Notes: generated by a model from the letters alone, not told the origin. A DNA stretch of 64,000 nucleotides from an uncultured Isosphaeraceae bacterium (GCA_945957605.1 CAMFLR010000009.1:62001-126000); one strand, 5' to 3'. Counted from the stretch's first letter, positions 1 through 8,555 are shown. Numbers and translations are program-made.

Positions 1-733
1 CGGGTTTGTTATAACGCCCGACCCAGGTCAATACGTATTCAACTGTTTGAGACGTTCGACCCGTTGCCTGTCCAAGTCGACCTGGCGACCCGATCATACT
101 CTGCTTGGCGATCTGCTCCATGACTTCCGCGGACGAGATGTTGTAGGCTCGCATGCGGTCGAGATTGAGCCAGACGCGCATGGCGTACTGGCGGCTACCG
201 AGAATCGTGGCCGTACCGACGCCACGGACTCGCTTGATTTCGGGCAAAACGTTGACAAATGCGTAGTTGTAAAGAAAGTTCTGGTCGACGCCCTGCTGCG
301 TGCTATAGATATTCACGTACATCAACATACTCGTCATCATCTGCATGACGATGATGCCTTCACGCTCGACGAGCGGTGGAAGGCGGTTTTTCACCATGTT
401 GACGCGATTATTCACGTTCAGCACCGCCACGTTCGGGTCGGTACCTGGCTCGAAAATAATCATGATCGTCGCCTCGCCGGCGCTTGTCGCGGCGGAGGCC
501 ATGTAACGCATGTCCTGCACGCCGTTAATGGCCTGTTCGAGGGGAATCAGCACCGAGTCGACAAGCACGTTCGCGCTAGCGCCAGGGAACGCGACGGTCA
601 CCACCACGCTTGGCGGGGCGACGGAGGGGAACTGGGAGATGGGCAAGGTTTTAATTGCCAGCCCACCAAGGAACAGAATCAGGATCGAGATGACGATCGC
701 GAGTGCCGGTCTATAGAGAATTTTCGAGAACAT
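1..733 (-). CDS. RND efflux pump permease (HAE1/AcrB-type), N-terminal part
   Basis: Inner-membrane, proton-driven permease of a tripartite RND multidrug-type efflux pump. Only the first 244 codons lie in the window; the gene continues beyond position 1. Translation of the minus strand from the ATG at 733 starts MFSKILYRPALAIVISIL, the usual start of the family, so this start is well placed. A first membrane helix spans about residues 8-28, followed by the porter region with FPGASANVLVDSVLIPLEQ and NGVQDMRYM, the segments that line the drug entry region in AcrB/MexB relatives. The adaptor gene lies upstream on the same strand, 329 bp away, so both are probably one operon. The substrate cannot be told from sequence. 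No clear Shine-Dalgarno was seen before the ATG. Confidence 0.93.
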   Translation of the reverse strand, partial: MFSKILYRPALAIVISILILFLGGLAIKTLPISQFPSVAPPSVVVTVAFPGASANVLVDSVLIPLEQAINGVQDMRYMASAATSAGEATIMIIFEPGTDPNVAVLNVNNRVNMVKNRLPPLVEREGIIVMQMMTSMLMYVNIYSTQQGVDQNFLYNYAFVNVLPEIKRVRGVGTATILGSRQYAMRVWLNLDRMRAYNISSAEVMEQIAKQSMIGSPGRLGQATGRTSQTVEYVLTWVGRYNKP

Positions 734-915
734 GGTTGCGACTGCGCCTTCAGGAAGAATGTCTGAATGTATGCGAGCCGAGTCTCAGCGCCGGCCGCCA
801 CTGATCGGGCGTCCAACGCGAGACTTTTACCGACCCATCGATAATAACCAATTCAACTGGATCGTTTCCAACTCGTTCAGCGAGTCGATCCCAGCCGCGC
901 CGGACCATAACAGCG

Positions 916-954
916 CCGATCGACCCGCACCCTTTGACGGGCCGGGTCGATCGG
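916..954. repeat. 12-bp perfect inverted repeat between pump genes
   Basis: The arms CCGATCGACCCG (916-927) and CGGGTCGATCGG (943-954) are exact reverse complements separated by 15 nt. The element sits in the 329-bp spacer (734-1062) between the adaptor and permease genes. No T-run follows on either strand, so it does not look like a simple intrinsic terminator. It may be an mRNA hairpin that stabilises or attenuates the transcript, or a binding site for a regulator. I see no supported gene in the rest of the spacer. Confidence 0.6.
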
Positions 955-1062
955 ACGAGATTTACGGTTGGGCCGGTCATTCGTAGCAGCGTTCCAGAAC
1001 TGAATCTGGTAAACACCGTTTTCAGATCCCTCTGGCCGAATTCCGTTGAGTGACGGGATTGG

Positions 1063-2313
1063 TTATTCAGCCTTGTTCTTCAGGTGGGCCAGCACCTTTT
1101 CGACCGGCTCGTACTCGTGGTGCGCGGTGACTTTTTCACCGTCCTTGACCTGAAGGATCCCTTCGAGGACGACCTTCTCGTCGGCCTTGAGACCCTTCTT
1201 GAGTACGAAGATGTCATCCATTTCGAAGTCGATGCCGACCTCGCGCTGGTGTGCCACGTCGTCCTTGTCGACAACGAAGACATAACGCTTGTCGAGGACC
1301 TCGAAAACGGCCCGCTGCGGGAGGACGAGCGAGTCCTTCATGACGCGGTGAATGCGAACCTTGCCGGTCTGACCGTGACGCAGCAGGCGATCGGGGTTCG
1401 AGAAGTCGGCTCGGAAGGGGATGTTGCCGGTTTCGTTGTTGAACTTCGCTTCGATTGCACCAATGGCGCCGCTCTGGGGGAAGGTCTCGTGGTTGGCGAG
1501 CACGAGCTCGATCTGCTGGCTCTGGCGGCCGTCTTTCTGATGCGCCATGTATTCAAGGTAGTCGGCTTCGGGCACGTTGAAGTAAACCCACATCGTGCTG
1601 TTGTCAGAAAGCGTCGTGAGAATGTCGCCTTCCTTGATCAGGCTACCTTCTCGCTCCTTCAAGCGGTCGACGATGCCGTCGAACGCAGCGACCACGTTGG
1701 TGAAGTTCATCTCGGCCCGCGCCAGCTCAGCCTTGGCCTTCGCCTTGGCCAGCTTGGCACCGAGGAGCTGCACTTCGTTCTGCGACACGACGTTTTGTTC
1801 GTGCAGGCGAACGGTGTTGTTGTATTCGAGTTGGGCCAGATTCGCCTCGGCCACTTCGGCATCGAGCCGCGCCTGGTAGAGCACCGGCAGAATCGTGAAG
1901 AGCAAGTCGCCCTTCTTCACCGTCTGGCCTTCTTTGACCAGGACCTTCTCGAGGAAGCCGCTTTCGAGGGCACAGACGTCAATGTGACGCTGCGAGCGAA
2001 TCTGACAGACATATTCCTGAGTCGTGGTCACATCCTTCGACTTCGGGCTGGTCACCACGATCTTGTGCGGTTCGGTGTGCGCCTTCTCACCTTCCTCATG
2101 CGATTCGGATTCTAACTGGCTGGTGATATAAGCTTTCGCCTTCAGGGCATATTCGTTGGCATGATCCAAGAAGACGTAAATCTTCGGGGTTTGACCCTCG
2201 GGGTAGCTTTCCGCACGCATCTTGTTGAGTGCGAAAACCGCACCGCTCAATAGGCCGACGGTCACTAGGAAGGTCGTAAACGGCCGCTTGGCGATGAACT
2301 TAAACGGGTTCAT
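1063..2313 (-). CDS. RND efflux periplasmic adaptor (HlyD/AcrA family)
   Basis: Membrane-fusion protein linking an RND permease to an outer-membrane duct. It has 416 residues, close to the usual family length. Residues about 10-30 form an N-terminal hydrophobic anchor. A linker rich in Glu, His and Lys (about 55-80) follows, which is longer than in typical AcrA. The lipoyl-like domain (ESGFLEKVLVKEGQTVKKGD) flanks an alpha-helical hairpin rich in Ala, Glu and Lys (about 150-200), and the second lipoyl half contains FDGIVDRLKEREGSLIKEGD. Beta-barrel and membrane-proximal parts follow. The ATG at 2313 is preceded by GGAG about 10 nt upstream. It is the first gene of the pump operon, with the permease downstream. 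A possible TolC-type partner is encoded at 6468-8555. Confidence 0.93.
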   Translation of the reverse strand: MNPFKFIAKRPFTTFLVTVGLLSGAVFALNKMRAESYPEGQTPKIYVFLDHANEYALKAKAYITSQLESESHEEGEKAHTEPHKIVVTSPKSKDVTTTQEYVCQIRSQRHIDVCALESGFLEKVLVKEGQTVKKGDLLFTILPVLYQARLDAEVAEANLAQLEYNNTVRLHEQNVVSQNEVQLLGAKLAKAKAKAELARAEMNFTNVVAAFDGIVDRLKEREGSLIKEGDILTTLSDNSTMWVYFNVPEADYLEYMAHQKDGRQSQQIELVLANHETFPQSGAIGAIEAKFNNETGNIPFRADFSNPDRLLRHGQTGKVRIHRVMKDSLVLPQRAVFEVLDKRYVFVVDKDDVAHQREVGIDFEMDDIFVLKKGLKADEKVVLEGILQVKDGEKVTAHHEYEPVEKVLAHLKNKAE

Positions 2314-2676
2314 GAATGAAAGGCTCCTGCTCGACTCTGCCCTGGCTTGGGCATGTATATGCGGTGGGAAGTTGGAAGGGTTGGAGTGCGTGTTGCAATC
2401 CGTCTCGACTTGGCTAAAAGAAGGGAATCGTGAAGTAATGGAAAAGCGCGCAGGAAGAGTGCCTCAGCAACACTGTTACCGATTGACTGCAAAAAGCGGC
2501 CTCTTGTGTCGCGCCGGCCCAACGGCCATCACGGACGTCGAACCCAAACTGGATACCAGCGCGCCACGGTTTGGTCGCATCGCAATACTGAAGTCGCGCC
2601 ACTCTCAGAAGGAGAGCTTGAACGGCACGAAGCAACGGCGACACGTCACCCGCGAGCGAAACTCATCATCAACCGA
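2314..2676. other. Intergenic region upstream of the efflux operon
   Basis: These 363 bp separate the adaptor start from the stop of the small secreted-protein gene, both on the minus strand. The region should carry the efflux-operon promoter, but I could not pick out a convincing -35/-10 pair. Short open frames exist on both strands; none has a recognisable protein signature. Confidence 0.5.
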
Positions 2677-3066
2677 TCAACAGCGGAGGGGGTACAGGGA
2701 GAGGATCGAGTGAGGAGAGATCAACTGACGATCGGGAACCTTGCGGCAGGAATACGGGCTCAGAAGGGAGACGAGAGGCTCATCAAGAGCGTCAGCCCAG
2801 TCCTGCTCTTCATTCTCATCAGAAGAGAAATCATCCACAGGTACAACGGAATCAGGATCCGTCGCTGCTTTAAAGCGCGTGGTTGGTTGCGTGGGAGGCA
2901 GCGTGAAGTCGCGACGGAGAGATGCGATCCGCGTCGCTGTCGCGGCTGCCGTGGCTCGGGACGAAGGTCCCAGAACCGACGCCAGCAACGCTAGCGCGAG
3001 AATAACCCAGAGCGTGGGAACAAAGCTCTTGCGGATGGTCATAGCCCTTTGCTTCTCGAACATCAT
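2677..3066 (-). CDS. Small secreted or membrane-anchored hypothetical protein
   Basis: I do not recognise a family. The 129-residue product has a basic N terminus, a hydrophobic stretch (about residues 13-32, VPTLWVILALALLASVLGPS) and an Ala-rich stretch that could be a signal-peptidase region, then a Pro/Thr segment and an acidic stretch (SSDENEEQDWADALDEP). This pattern suits a secreted or single-pass membrane protein. Two adjacent ATG codons (3066, 3063) and a third at 3042 are possible starts. It is transcribed divergently from the winged-helix gene at 3288 and lies upstream of the efflux operon on the same strand, so co-regulation with the pump is possible but not shown. Confidence 0.55.
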   Translation of the reverse strand: MMFEKQRAMTIRKSFVPTLWVILALALLASVLGPSSRATAAATATRIASLRRDFTLPPTQPTTRFKAATDPDSVVPVDDFSSDENEEQDWADALDEPLVSLLSPYSCRKVPDRQLISPHSILSLYPLRC

Positions 3067-3214
3067 GATTCGAGTTTAGCTCGCCAAAACCAGGCGAGGT
3101 GGCTTTCGTCCAGATCGCTCTGCAGATTCTCCGACTGACTGAGTGTACCCCACGACCTCGCATTATATACTGTTGCGACGGATTAGGGGAGACCCGAGAT
3201 TCCGGAAAGACAAT

Positions 3215-3234
3215 TCACGACATTCAAGTCGTGA
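3215..3234. promoter_or_regulatory. Inverted repeat upstream of winged-helix regulator, possible operator
   Basis: TCACGAC (3215-3221) and GTCGTGA (3228-3234) are exact inverted copies with a 6-nt AT-rich centre. The element lies in the divergent spacer, 53 bp before the regulator ATG at 3288. Half-site length and spacing suit a dimeric helix-turn-helix protein, so autoregulation is a fair guess; binding is not shown by sequence. Confidence 0.4.
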
Positions 3235-3287
3235 TATTTATACCTTCCCTGACCCCGTCGGTCAAGAGATTCTTAAGTGTTGGCAGT

Positions 3288-3602
3288 ATGCCGAACGATC
3301 CTCAATGGACATTTCTGAGTAATCACGGACACGTGCTGCTCTGCCTTGCGGAAGAGCCCGAGGCTCGGCTGCGCGAAGTGGCCGATCGCGTCGGAATCAC
3401 CGAACGGGCCGTCCAGCGCATCGTCGCCGACCTCGAGGAGGCCGGCTACATCTCGCGCTCCCGCGAGGGGCGGCGAAATCGATACAAAGTTCACCAGGAC
3501 ATGCCGTTACGGCATTCGGTCGAATCGCATCGCGAGGTCGGCGTACTCCTTAGCCTCATCCTCAGGCCTAGCCAACCTGTCGTAAACGATCGGGAATCCT
3601 GA
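3288..3602 (+). CDS. Small winged helix-turn-helix (MarR/ArsR-like) transcriptional regulator
   Basis: A 104-residue DNA-binding protein with one winged-helix domain. Residues about 8-75 show the HTH pattern [20 protein letters not shown] followed by [20 protein letters not shown], where the second part is the wing. The C-terminal third ([16 protein letters not shown]) probably forms a short helix for dimer contact. The frame stays open upstream as far as 3099, but that part has no protein-like character and [15 protein letters not shown] at 3288 matches the start of related short regulators, so I chose 3288. It is divergent from the gene ending at 2677, and the inverted repeat at 3215-3234 lies just upstream. 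Target genes are unknown; the nearby efflux operon is a candidate. Confidence 0.8.
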   Translation: MPNDPQWTFLSNHGHVLLCLAEEPEARLREVADRVGITERAVQRIVADLEEAGYISRSREGRRNRYKVHQDMPLRHSVESHREVGVLLSLILRPSQPVVNDRES

Positions 3603-3875
3603 TCGCTTGAGAAGCGGTTCGTTGTAACCGCACTCTTGGGCAATCCGTTCCTATCTAATACGAACGCATCGACGAAATGGTGCGCAAAATCCGTCGCCAT
3701 GCGCCCGAAATCAACACGGCCGGCCTCTATCCATGACACTCTAAAATGACCTTAAAGTCATAAATGGGGTTGTTGCCCTCGTTTCCAAAAAATCTTCTTC
3801 GAACAGGAAAGTTGGAAGGAATGCAGCGGCGCTGCGCATGTTGAGATAGAAAAGCCGACAACGGGGACGAAGCGC

Positions 3876-5156
3876 ATGAGCGGAGAAGATTCTTCAGACA
3901 CGCTTCGCGATATCCAAACACTGTTTAACGACGGGATTCTGGGCGGACTGACCGACAGGCAACTGCTGGACAGGTTCGTCGGCCGCGCGGATTCCTTGTC
4001 AGATCATGCATTTACGATTCTCGTCGAGCGCCACGGACCGATGGTCTGGGGCGTTTGCCGACGTGTGCTCAACGACCGTTCCGCAGCGGCCGACGCCTTT
4101 CAGGCCACGTTCCTGGTGCTGGTCCGAAAAGCATCGGCCGTACGTGTGAATGATTCGCTGGCTCCATGGTTGTACGGTGTGAGCCGGCGTATCGCAGCGC
4201 GCGAACGGGCCACGACCCTGCGCCGGCAGGCTCGCGAGGCTGGCGAAATCGACCAGGTGGTTGATCCTTCGCCCGAGTCGGATCGCTCTGAATGGCTGGC
4301 GATTCTGGACGACGAAATCGGCCGGTTGCCCGAGCGAAATCGCGCGGCGGTAGTTCTCTGCGACCTGGAAGGTCTTCCCCACGAGGAAGCAGCGCGAAGG
4401 CTCGGATGTCCGGTGGGCACGGTCGAAAGCCGCCTTTTCCGAGGCCGCCGCCGACTGCGCGAACGTCTCGTGCGTCGTGGTATTGCGCCCACAGCCGCAG
4501 CCCTCTGGGCTCAAACAGCGCGCGAGGCGTCCGCCGCAATTCCCGCAACGCTCGTCCGAGATTCGACCCGGCTGGTGATGAGTTCTCTCGCGACCGGCGC
4601 GTTGCCAGTCGCAGTAAACACTCTTGCTGATGGAGTGATCAAAGCAATGTGGTTTGCAAAGCTAAAACCGTTAGCCGCCATCGCAGCGGTTCTTGTCGTG
4701 ACGACGACGGCGAGTGTTGCTGTTCAGGGAGGCCAGGAGCCCGCGCCAAAAGGAGCGGGCGATACAGCAAAGGCAGCCACTCCGAAGCCATCGGGAGCAG
4801 TCGACACTGTTGCGCCGGAGATCGCGGCAAATCGCAAGATCGCCAAAGAACAGCTCGCTCTGATCGACAGTGCGCTTCAGATGCTGCGTACTCGTGCTCG
4901 CGAAGGCAACACTCGAATGAACGATCCTGCTTTCTCCGTTTGGGGGCAACGCAAGTTGGAGACACTTCGAAGGGCAGGAGCAACCAAAGCCGAGATCATC
5001 GCCGAGTTACAGAAGTACATCCAGAATCTCAAGGAAGATCACGCGATGGCGGTGGCGCTGCATCAGCAGGGACGGGGAACGGTCATCGACGAAATTGACG
5101 TGAGGTACCGTTTGATGGAGGCAGAAATCTGGCTCAACGAAGAGAAAGCCCGCTGA
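3876..5156 (+). CDS. Membrane-anchored ECF RNA polymerase sigma factor with C-terminal extension
   Basis: Sigma-70 family, ECF group, 426 residues instead of the usual 170-220. Region sigma-2 spans about 44-112 (FQATFLVLVRKA, WLYGVSRRIA) and region sigma-4 about 140-200 with the HTH PHEEAARRLGCPVGTVESRL. After the sigma core come an Ala-rich linker, a single membrane helix (about 264-284, KPLAAIAAVLVVTTTASVAV) and about 140 residues predicted to be outside the membrane. This layout fits the planctomycete ECF class with fused transmembrane C termini (ECF01-Gob type), in which the outer domain is thought to sense a signal and hold the sigma core at the membrane. No anti-sigma gene is adjacent. 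ATG 3876 is preceded by a GGGGACGA stretch that can act as ribosome binding site. Confidence 0.9.
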   Translation: MSGEDSSDTLRDIQTLFNDGILGGLTDRQLLDRFVGRADSLSDHAFTILVERHGPMVWGVCRRVLNDRSAAADAFQATFLVLVRKASAVRVNDSLAPWLYGVSRRIAARERATTLRRQAREAGEIDQVVDPSPESDRSEWLAILDDEIGRLPERNRAAVVLCDLEGLPHEEAARRLGCPVGTVESRLFRGRRRLRERLVRRGIAPTAAALWAQTAREASAAIPATLVRDSTRLVMSSLATGALPVAVNTLADGVIKAMWFAKLKPLAAIAAVLVVTTTASVAVQGGQEPAPKGAGDTAKAATPKPSGAVDTVAPEIAANRKIAKEQLALIDSALQMLRTRAREGNTRMNDPAFSVWGQRKLETLRRAGATKAEIIAELQKYIQNLKEDHAMAVALHQQGRGTVIDEIDVRYRLMEAEIWLNEEKAR

Positions 5157-5272
5157 TTAGGGTGAGAAGCAAAGCGATCGCAGTTCTCATTTTCATAAAA
5201 CGTGCTTGGTTACCAGGTCGTTGACCGCTGGCCTGTAGCGTTTAGCGCACTTGACCGTGTAAAACCTCCGTC

Positions 5273-5557
5273 ATGGAAGGCAAGCCGCCCATCTCCATCG
5301 AATTCGTCGATCTGACCACGCGCCAGATCGACGAGTTGCGCGCCGATGTGGAGCGTCTCAAGGATGAGTTGGAGCAAGCTGGCAAAGCGGCCAAGCGTCA
5401 GGCCGCTTTTTCCTTCAAGTGCCCATCCAGGCCGATCATCGCCCTCGCTGCCTCGTCTCGTGAAGGGTCTGTACCCGCTCTTCGATCGAGTCTGGGATTA
5501 GCGGCCCTTCCGGCTCGATGCGGTACTAGACTGACCGCGAACCCTCAAATCGCCTGA
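5273..5557 (+). pseudogene. Remnant of an IS66-family transposase N terminus
   Basis: The first 43 residues (5273 to about 5400) look like the N-terminal leader of planctomycete IS66 TnpC proteins: a start MEGKPPISIEFVD, a heptad-like stretch (DELRADVERLKDELEQAGKA) and KRQAA, which in the family leads into a Pro/Gly/Lys-rich linker. Here the sequence after KRQAA changes into an unrelated frame and stops at 5557; the zinc-ribbon and DDE catalytic parts of the transposase (about 450 further residues) are absent. I therefore call it a decayed fragment. The surrounding 5157-5568 holds nothing else I can support and I could not identify terminal inverted repeats. Confidence 0.55.
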
Positions 5558-5568
5558 GACACAATTTC

Positions 5569-6366
5569 ATGACGCTCCGATCGTTGTTGCTGTACGGGCG
5601 CCTCCTCCGAGGGTTCCGCAATGGCTGGAGCATGATCCGGACGGTCCGCGGCGGTCCGCCTTGTAAGTCCGCCCTGCTCTGGGACGGAACAAGAATCTCC
5701 CATCCGCCAGGCCGCTCCGGATTGGTCGACATCATCATCGAGCTATGGCTGGAACAGCCCTACACGCGAGACGGCTTTTATCAGCCAGCCGACGGCGATG
5801 TAATCGTCGATGCGGGGGCGAACGTCGGTGTCTTCTCGATCTGGGTATCCCGGCAGAATCCACACTGCCGCGTGATTGCTCTGGAGCCCTTCGCCGAGAA
5901 TTTCGCCTATCTCGAGGCCAATCTGCACGCTGCCCGACTCGGCGTTGAGCGAGTCAAACCTCATCAGATCGCGCTGGGGCCGACATTCGGACAAGGGCGA
6001 ATGACCGACACCGGCAATCGCTCACTGGACCACACCATCACCATGGGAGGGGAGACGGCCGGGGTTGGGACTGTCCCCGTGATCCCGCTTTCTGGGCTAT
6101 TTGAACTGACTCAGACGGAACGGATCAGCCTGCTAAAGGTCGATATCGAAGGTTCAGAGCACGACGCGTTTGGAAATGCCGAACCGAACACCCTGCGCCG
6201 CTTCGACCGCATCGCGATCGAATATCACGACAACCTCCGGCCAGGGACACTCGCCCTGCTCCAGGCCCGTTTGGAGCCGACCCATCATTGCATCACGCGG
6301 GCCTCAACCGTTGAGGGGTGCGGTATCCTGCTGGCCACTCGAAGAACTGACGAGCCTGGCTGCTGA
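5569..6366 (+). CDS. FkbM family methyltransferase
   Basis: SAM-dependent O-methyltransferase of the FkbM type, 265 residues. The SAM-binding motif I is seen as VDAGANVGVFSIW (about 80-92), an acidic residue after the second strand lies in VIALEPF, and the family signature LLKVDIEGSEHDAF lies at about 188-201. FkbM enzymes methylate hydroxyls on sugars of glycans or on natural products; the acceptor here is unknown. No glycosyltransferase or polyketide genes flank it, which leaves the role open. It stands alone on the plus strand after the IS66 remnant and is tail-to-tail with the outer-membrane factor gene, with a shared terminator between them. ATG 5569 has no strong ribosome binding site. 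Confidence 0.9.
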   Translation: MTLRSLLLYGRLLRGFRNGWSMIRTVRGGPPCKSALLWDGTRISHPPGRSGLVDIIIELWLEQPYTRDGFYQPADGDVIVDAGANVGVFSIWVSRQNPHCRVIALEPFAENFAYLEANLHAARLGVERVKPHQIALGPTFGQGRMTDTGNRSLDHTITMGGETAGVGTVPVIPLSGLFELTQTERISLLKVDIEGSEHDAFGNAEPNTLRRFDRIAIEYHDNLRPGTLALLQARLEPTHHCITRASTVEGCGILLATRRTDEPGC

Positions 6367-6408
6367 GAGATCGCCCTAACCTGGTAACTCGCTGCGACAA
6401 AACAAAAA

Positions 6409-6439
6409 GGCTCGGACGGTTGCTTGAACCGCCCGAGCC
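6409..6439. terminator. Bidirectional intrinsic terminator between convergent genes
   Basis: GGCTCGG-A-CGGTT (6409-6421) pairs with AACCG-C-CCGAGCC (6427-6439) around a 5-nt loop, with one A/C mismatch inside a 13-position stem. On the minus strand it is followed by TTTTTGTTTTG, a strong U-tract for the gene ending at 6468; on the plus strand by CTGTTTGCTTT for the FkbM gene. Confidence 0.85.
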
Positions 6440-6467
6440 CTGTTTGCTTTAACGTCAAAGCAATCTG

Positions 6468-8555
6468 TTATTGCTTCACGTCTGCATAGGTTGGTTTTTT
6501 CGCCTGAGAATCTTCGCCTTCTCCTCGATCAAACAACGAGCGGAAAGGGCGATAGGTTTTCGTACTGGCCGACCTTGGTACGCCGGGAGTGGCAACTGTG
6601 CCGCTCGCACCCTGCACTGCGGAATCCTTCGTCTCCGCCTGGGCGGGGAGACGGGGATTGCTCGACGGTAGCGTCATCCGGGTTGGCTTCGCGGGAGCGG
6701 TGCCGCCGGTGCTCTTGACGGCCGGATCCTTGGTCTCGCCCTGAGTGAACGGACCGGGACCATTCGCCGGAGGCGGGGGCGGGGGAGGCGGCGGGGGCAC
6801 GTTGTCGACTGGCCCCGCAGGGATCGGCGAGTTGTTCATCGTCGGAGTATCCGGGCGCGCCTCTTCGATCAGCTTGGGATCGAGCTGGTCAATCGGCGGG
6901 ATGACGATCTTGTCGCCAACCGCCAGGTGATCGGGAGCCGTGACAGCCTTGCTGTTCGCCGACCAGAGAGCCTTCTGATATCGCGGCGACTTGTAGTAAG
7001 CATCCGAGATCGACGCGAAGGTCTCACCCTCTTTCACCGTGTGAACGAACAGGTTCTGACCCGGGAAGCCACCGCGACGGAGGATTGAGATCAAACCGCC
7101 GCCAAGAGCCTGATAGGTGTTCACGATCGCAGCAAGCTGCTCAGTCTTCGTTTCGATCAGGATCTTTCTGGCATCGAAAAGGTCACGCTGGGCGAACAAG
7201 ACGTCGAGGTAGTCGACACCCGGATAGGCTTGCAACACGAGCCGCATCGCAGAGTCGACCGACGCTTCGAGGAACTTGACCTGCTCCTTCTTGATGTCGA
7301 TGCTCGAGCTGTAGTTCTGAACCATCGTCACGCGATTGATAACCTCGGTGAACGCTTCGAGGATCACGCGCTGATAGCTGTACACGGCCTGCAACTGCCG
7401 GGCGTTCGTGGTGAGATACTGAGCCTTGATCGCCCTTCGGTTGATGAACGGTGCGGTCAAACCACCCGCAATATTGCCGGCAACAGCCTGGGGCTCGAAC
7501 AGATACCGCATGTTGAACGATTCGAGACCAACGCCTGCGCTGATCACGAGCTGCGGGTAGAAGTTCACCCGGGCAACCTTCACGTCGAGACCCGAAGCCG
7601 CCAGGTCGCGTTCAGCCTGCCGGATGTCGGGACGGAACTGAAGCAGTTGCGAGGGAACACCCAGGTTCAGGTTGTTGATGTACAGGTCGAAGAATCCAGC
7701 CGAGTTGCGGTCGACCGGCTGCGGATATCTGTTGAGCAGGAAATTGATGCGGTTTTCCGTGACAACAATATCCTGGTTCACGATCAGCTTTTCGCTCTGG
7801 TTCTTGCGGAGCTCAGCCTGGAAACGCTGAACGGCCAGTTCAGTACCGCGGGCTGCGGCCTTCTTGGCCTCGGCGACCTTCAAGCTCTGCTCCTGCAGCG
7901 CGATGATCTGATTGATGTTCTCCATGCGCTTGTCGAACGCCATCAGCCGGTAGTAATTCTCAGCCACATCGGCGACAAGCTTCGTGACGAAGAAATTCCG
8001 CCGCTCACTGGCAGCGACGTACCGCTCTCCCGCCGCGTCGCGGGCGTTCCGCAACTGACGGTAGATGTCAAGCTGCCAGGTAAATGGCAAGCTTGCCCCG
8101 AAGTTCCCCATCGGGTTCGGGAAGAACTTTCCGGGAAGATAGGGGTCGTTGATCAGGCCTGCGCCTGGAATCGTGAAGCGGCTGAATCGTTCCAGCCCCG
8201 CGCCCGCTCCGGCGCCAAGGAATGGAAGATACGCACCGGACCGTGCCAAGATTTCATTGGCGGCGATCCGGACTTCCTCGTTCAAGATCTTCAGCTCTCG
8301 ATTGCCAGAGAGGGCCTGGTCAATCAGGAGTGTAAGCGTAGGGTCGGTATAGAATTCCTCGATCGCAAGCTGCGACGAGTTCTCCGGGCTGGTCACCCCA
8401 TTGAAACTTGGTGGCAGTCCTGGGCCCGGTTCCGGTTTATGGAGAGGGGGGATTCCGCAGGAAGGCAGAATCAATAGCATCATGCTGCAGGTGATCGCTC
8501 TTGCAATCACATGCCGCAGGCGCTTTGAATTCGCAAGTTTCTCTGAAAACTTCAT
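6468..8555 (-). CDS. TolC/NodT-type outer-membrane efflux lipoprotein with LysM domain
   Basis: Outer-membrane duct of a tripartite efflux system, 695 residues against about 450-500 for normal NodT/OprM proteins. From ATG 8555 a signal peptide ends in a lipobox LLILPSC with Cys at residue 33. Two outer-membrane efflux repeats follow, the second starting at FRPDIRQAERDLAASGLDVK. After the duct part comes a LysM-like domain (about 500-553: VKEGETFASISDAYY, AVGDKIVIPP), which binds peptidoglycan in other proteins. A run of ten prolines and a Pro/Thr tail with two similar segments (GETKDPAVKSTGGT, AETKDSAVQGASGT) end the protein. ATG 8555 is preferred over an in-frame ATG at 8591 because AAGGACGAGG stands just before it. 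The adaptor and permease genes lie 4 kb away on the same strand and are likely partners. Confidence 0.9.
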   Translation of the reverse strand: MKFSEKLANSKRLRHVIARAITCSMMLLILPSCGIPPLHKPEPGPGLPPSFNGVTSPENSSQLAIEEFYTDPTLTLLIDQALSGNRELKILNEEVRIAANEILARSGAYLPFLGAGAGAGLERFSRFTIPGAGLINDPYLPGKFFPNPMGNFGASLPFTWQLDIYRQLRNARDAAGERYVAASERRNFFVTKLVADVAENYYRLMAFDKRMENINQIIALQEQSLKVAEAKKAAARGTELAVQRFQAELRKNQSEKLIVNQDIVVTENRINFLLNRYPQPVDRNSAGFFDLYINNLNLGVPSQLLQFRPDIRQAERDLAASGLDVKVARVNFYPQLVISAGVGLESFNMRYLFEPQAVAGNIAGGLTAPFINRRAIKAQYLTTNARQLQAVYSYQRVILEAFTEVINRVTMVQNYSSSIDIKKEQVKFLEASVDSAMRLVLQAYPGVDYLDVLFAQRDLFDARKILIETKTEQLAAIVNTYQALGGGLISILRRGGFPGQNLFVHTVKEGETFASISDAYYKSPRYQKALWSANSKAVTAPDHLAVGDKIVIPPIDQLDPKLIEEARPDTPTMNNSPIPAGPVDNVPPPPPPPPPPANGPGPFTQGETKDPAVKSTGGTAPAKPTRMTLPSSNPRLPAQAETKDSAVQGASGTVATPGVPRSASTKTYRPFRSLFDRGEGEDSQAKKPTYADVKQ

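Noticed and set aside
47..766. Plus-strand frame of 239 codons at the left edge
   Set aside because: The minus strand encodes the start of an RND permease with clear family motifs; the plus frame is rich in His and Asp with no signature.
1084..2115. Plus-strand frame of 343 codons opposite the efflux adaptor
   Set aside because: The adaptor on the minus strand has full family motifs; the plus frame has none and mirrors its codon pattern.
7230..8477. Plus-strand frame of 415 codons opposite the outer-membrane efflux gene
   Set aside because: Antisense shadow of a well-supported minus-strand gene, no recognisable protein features.
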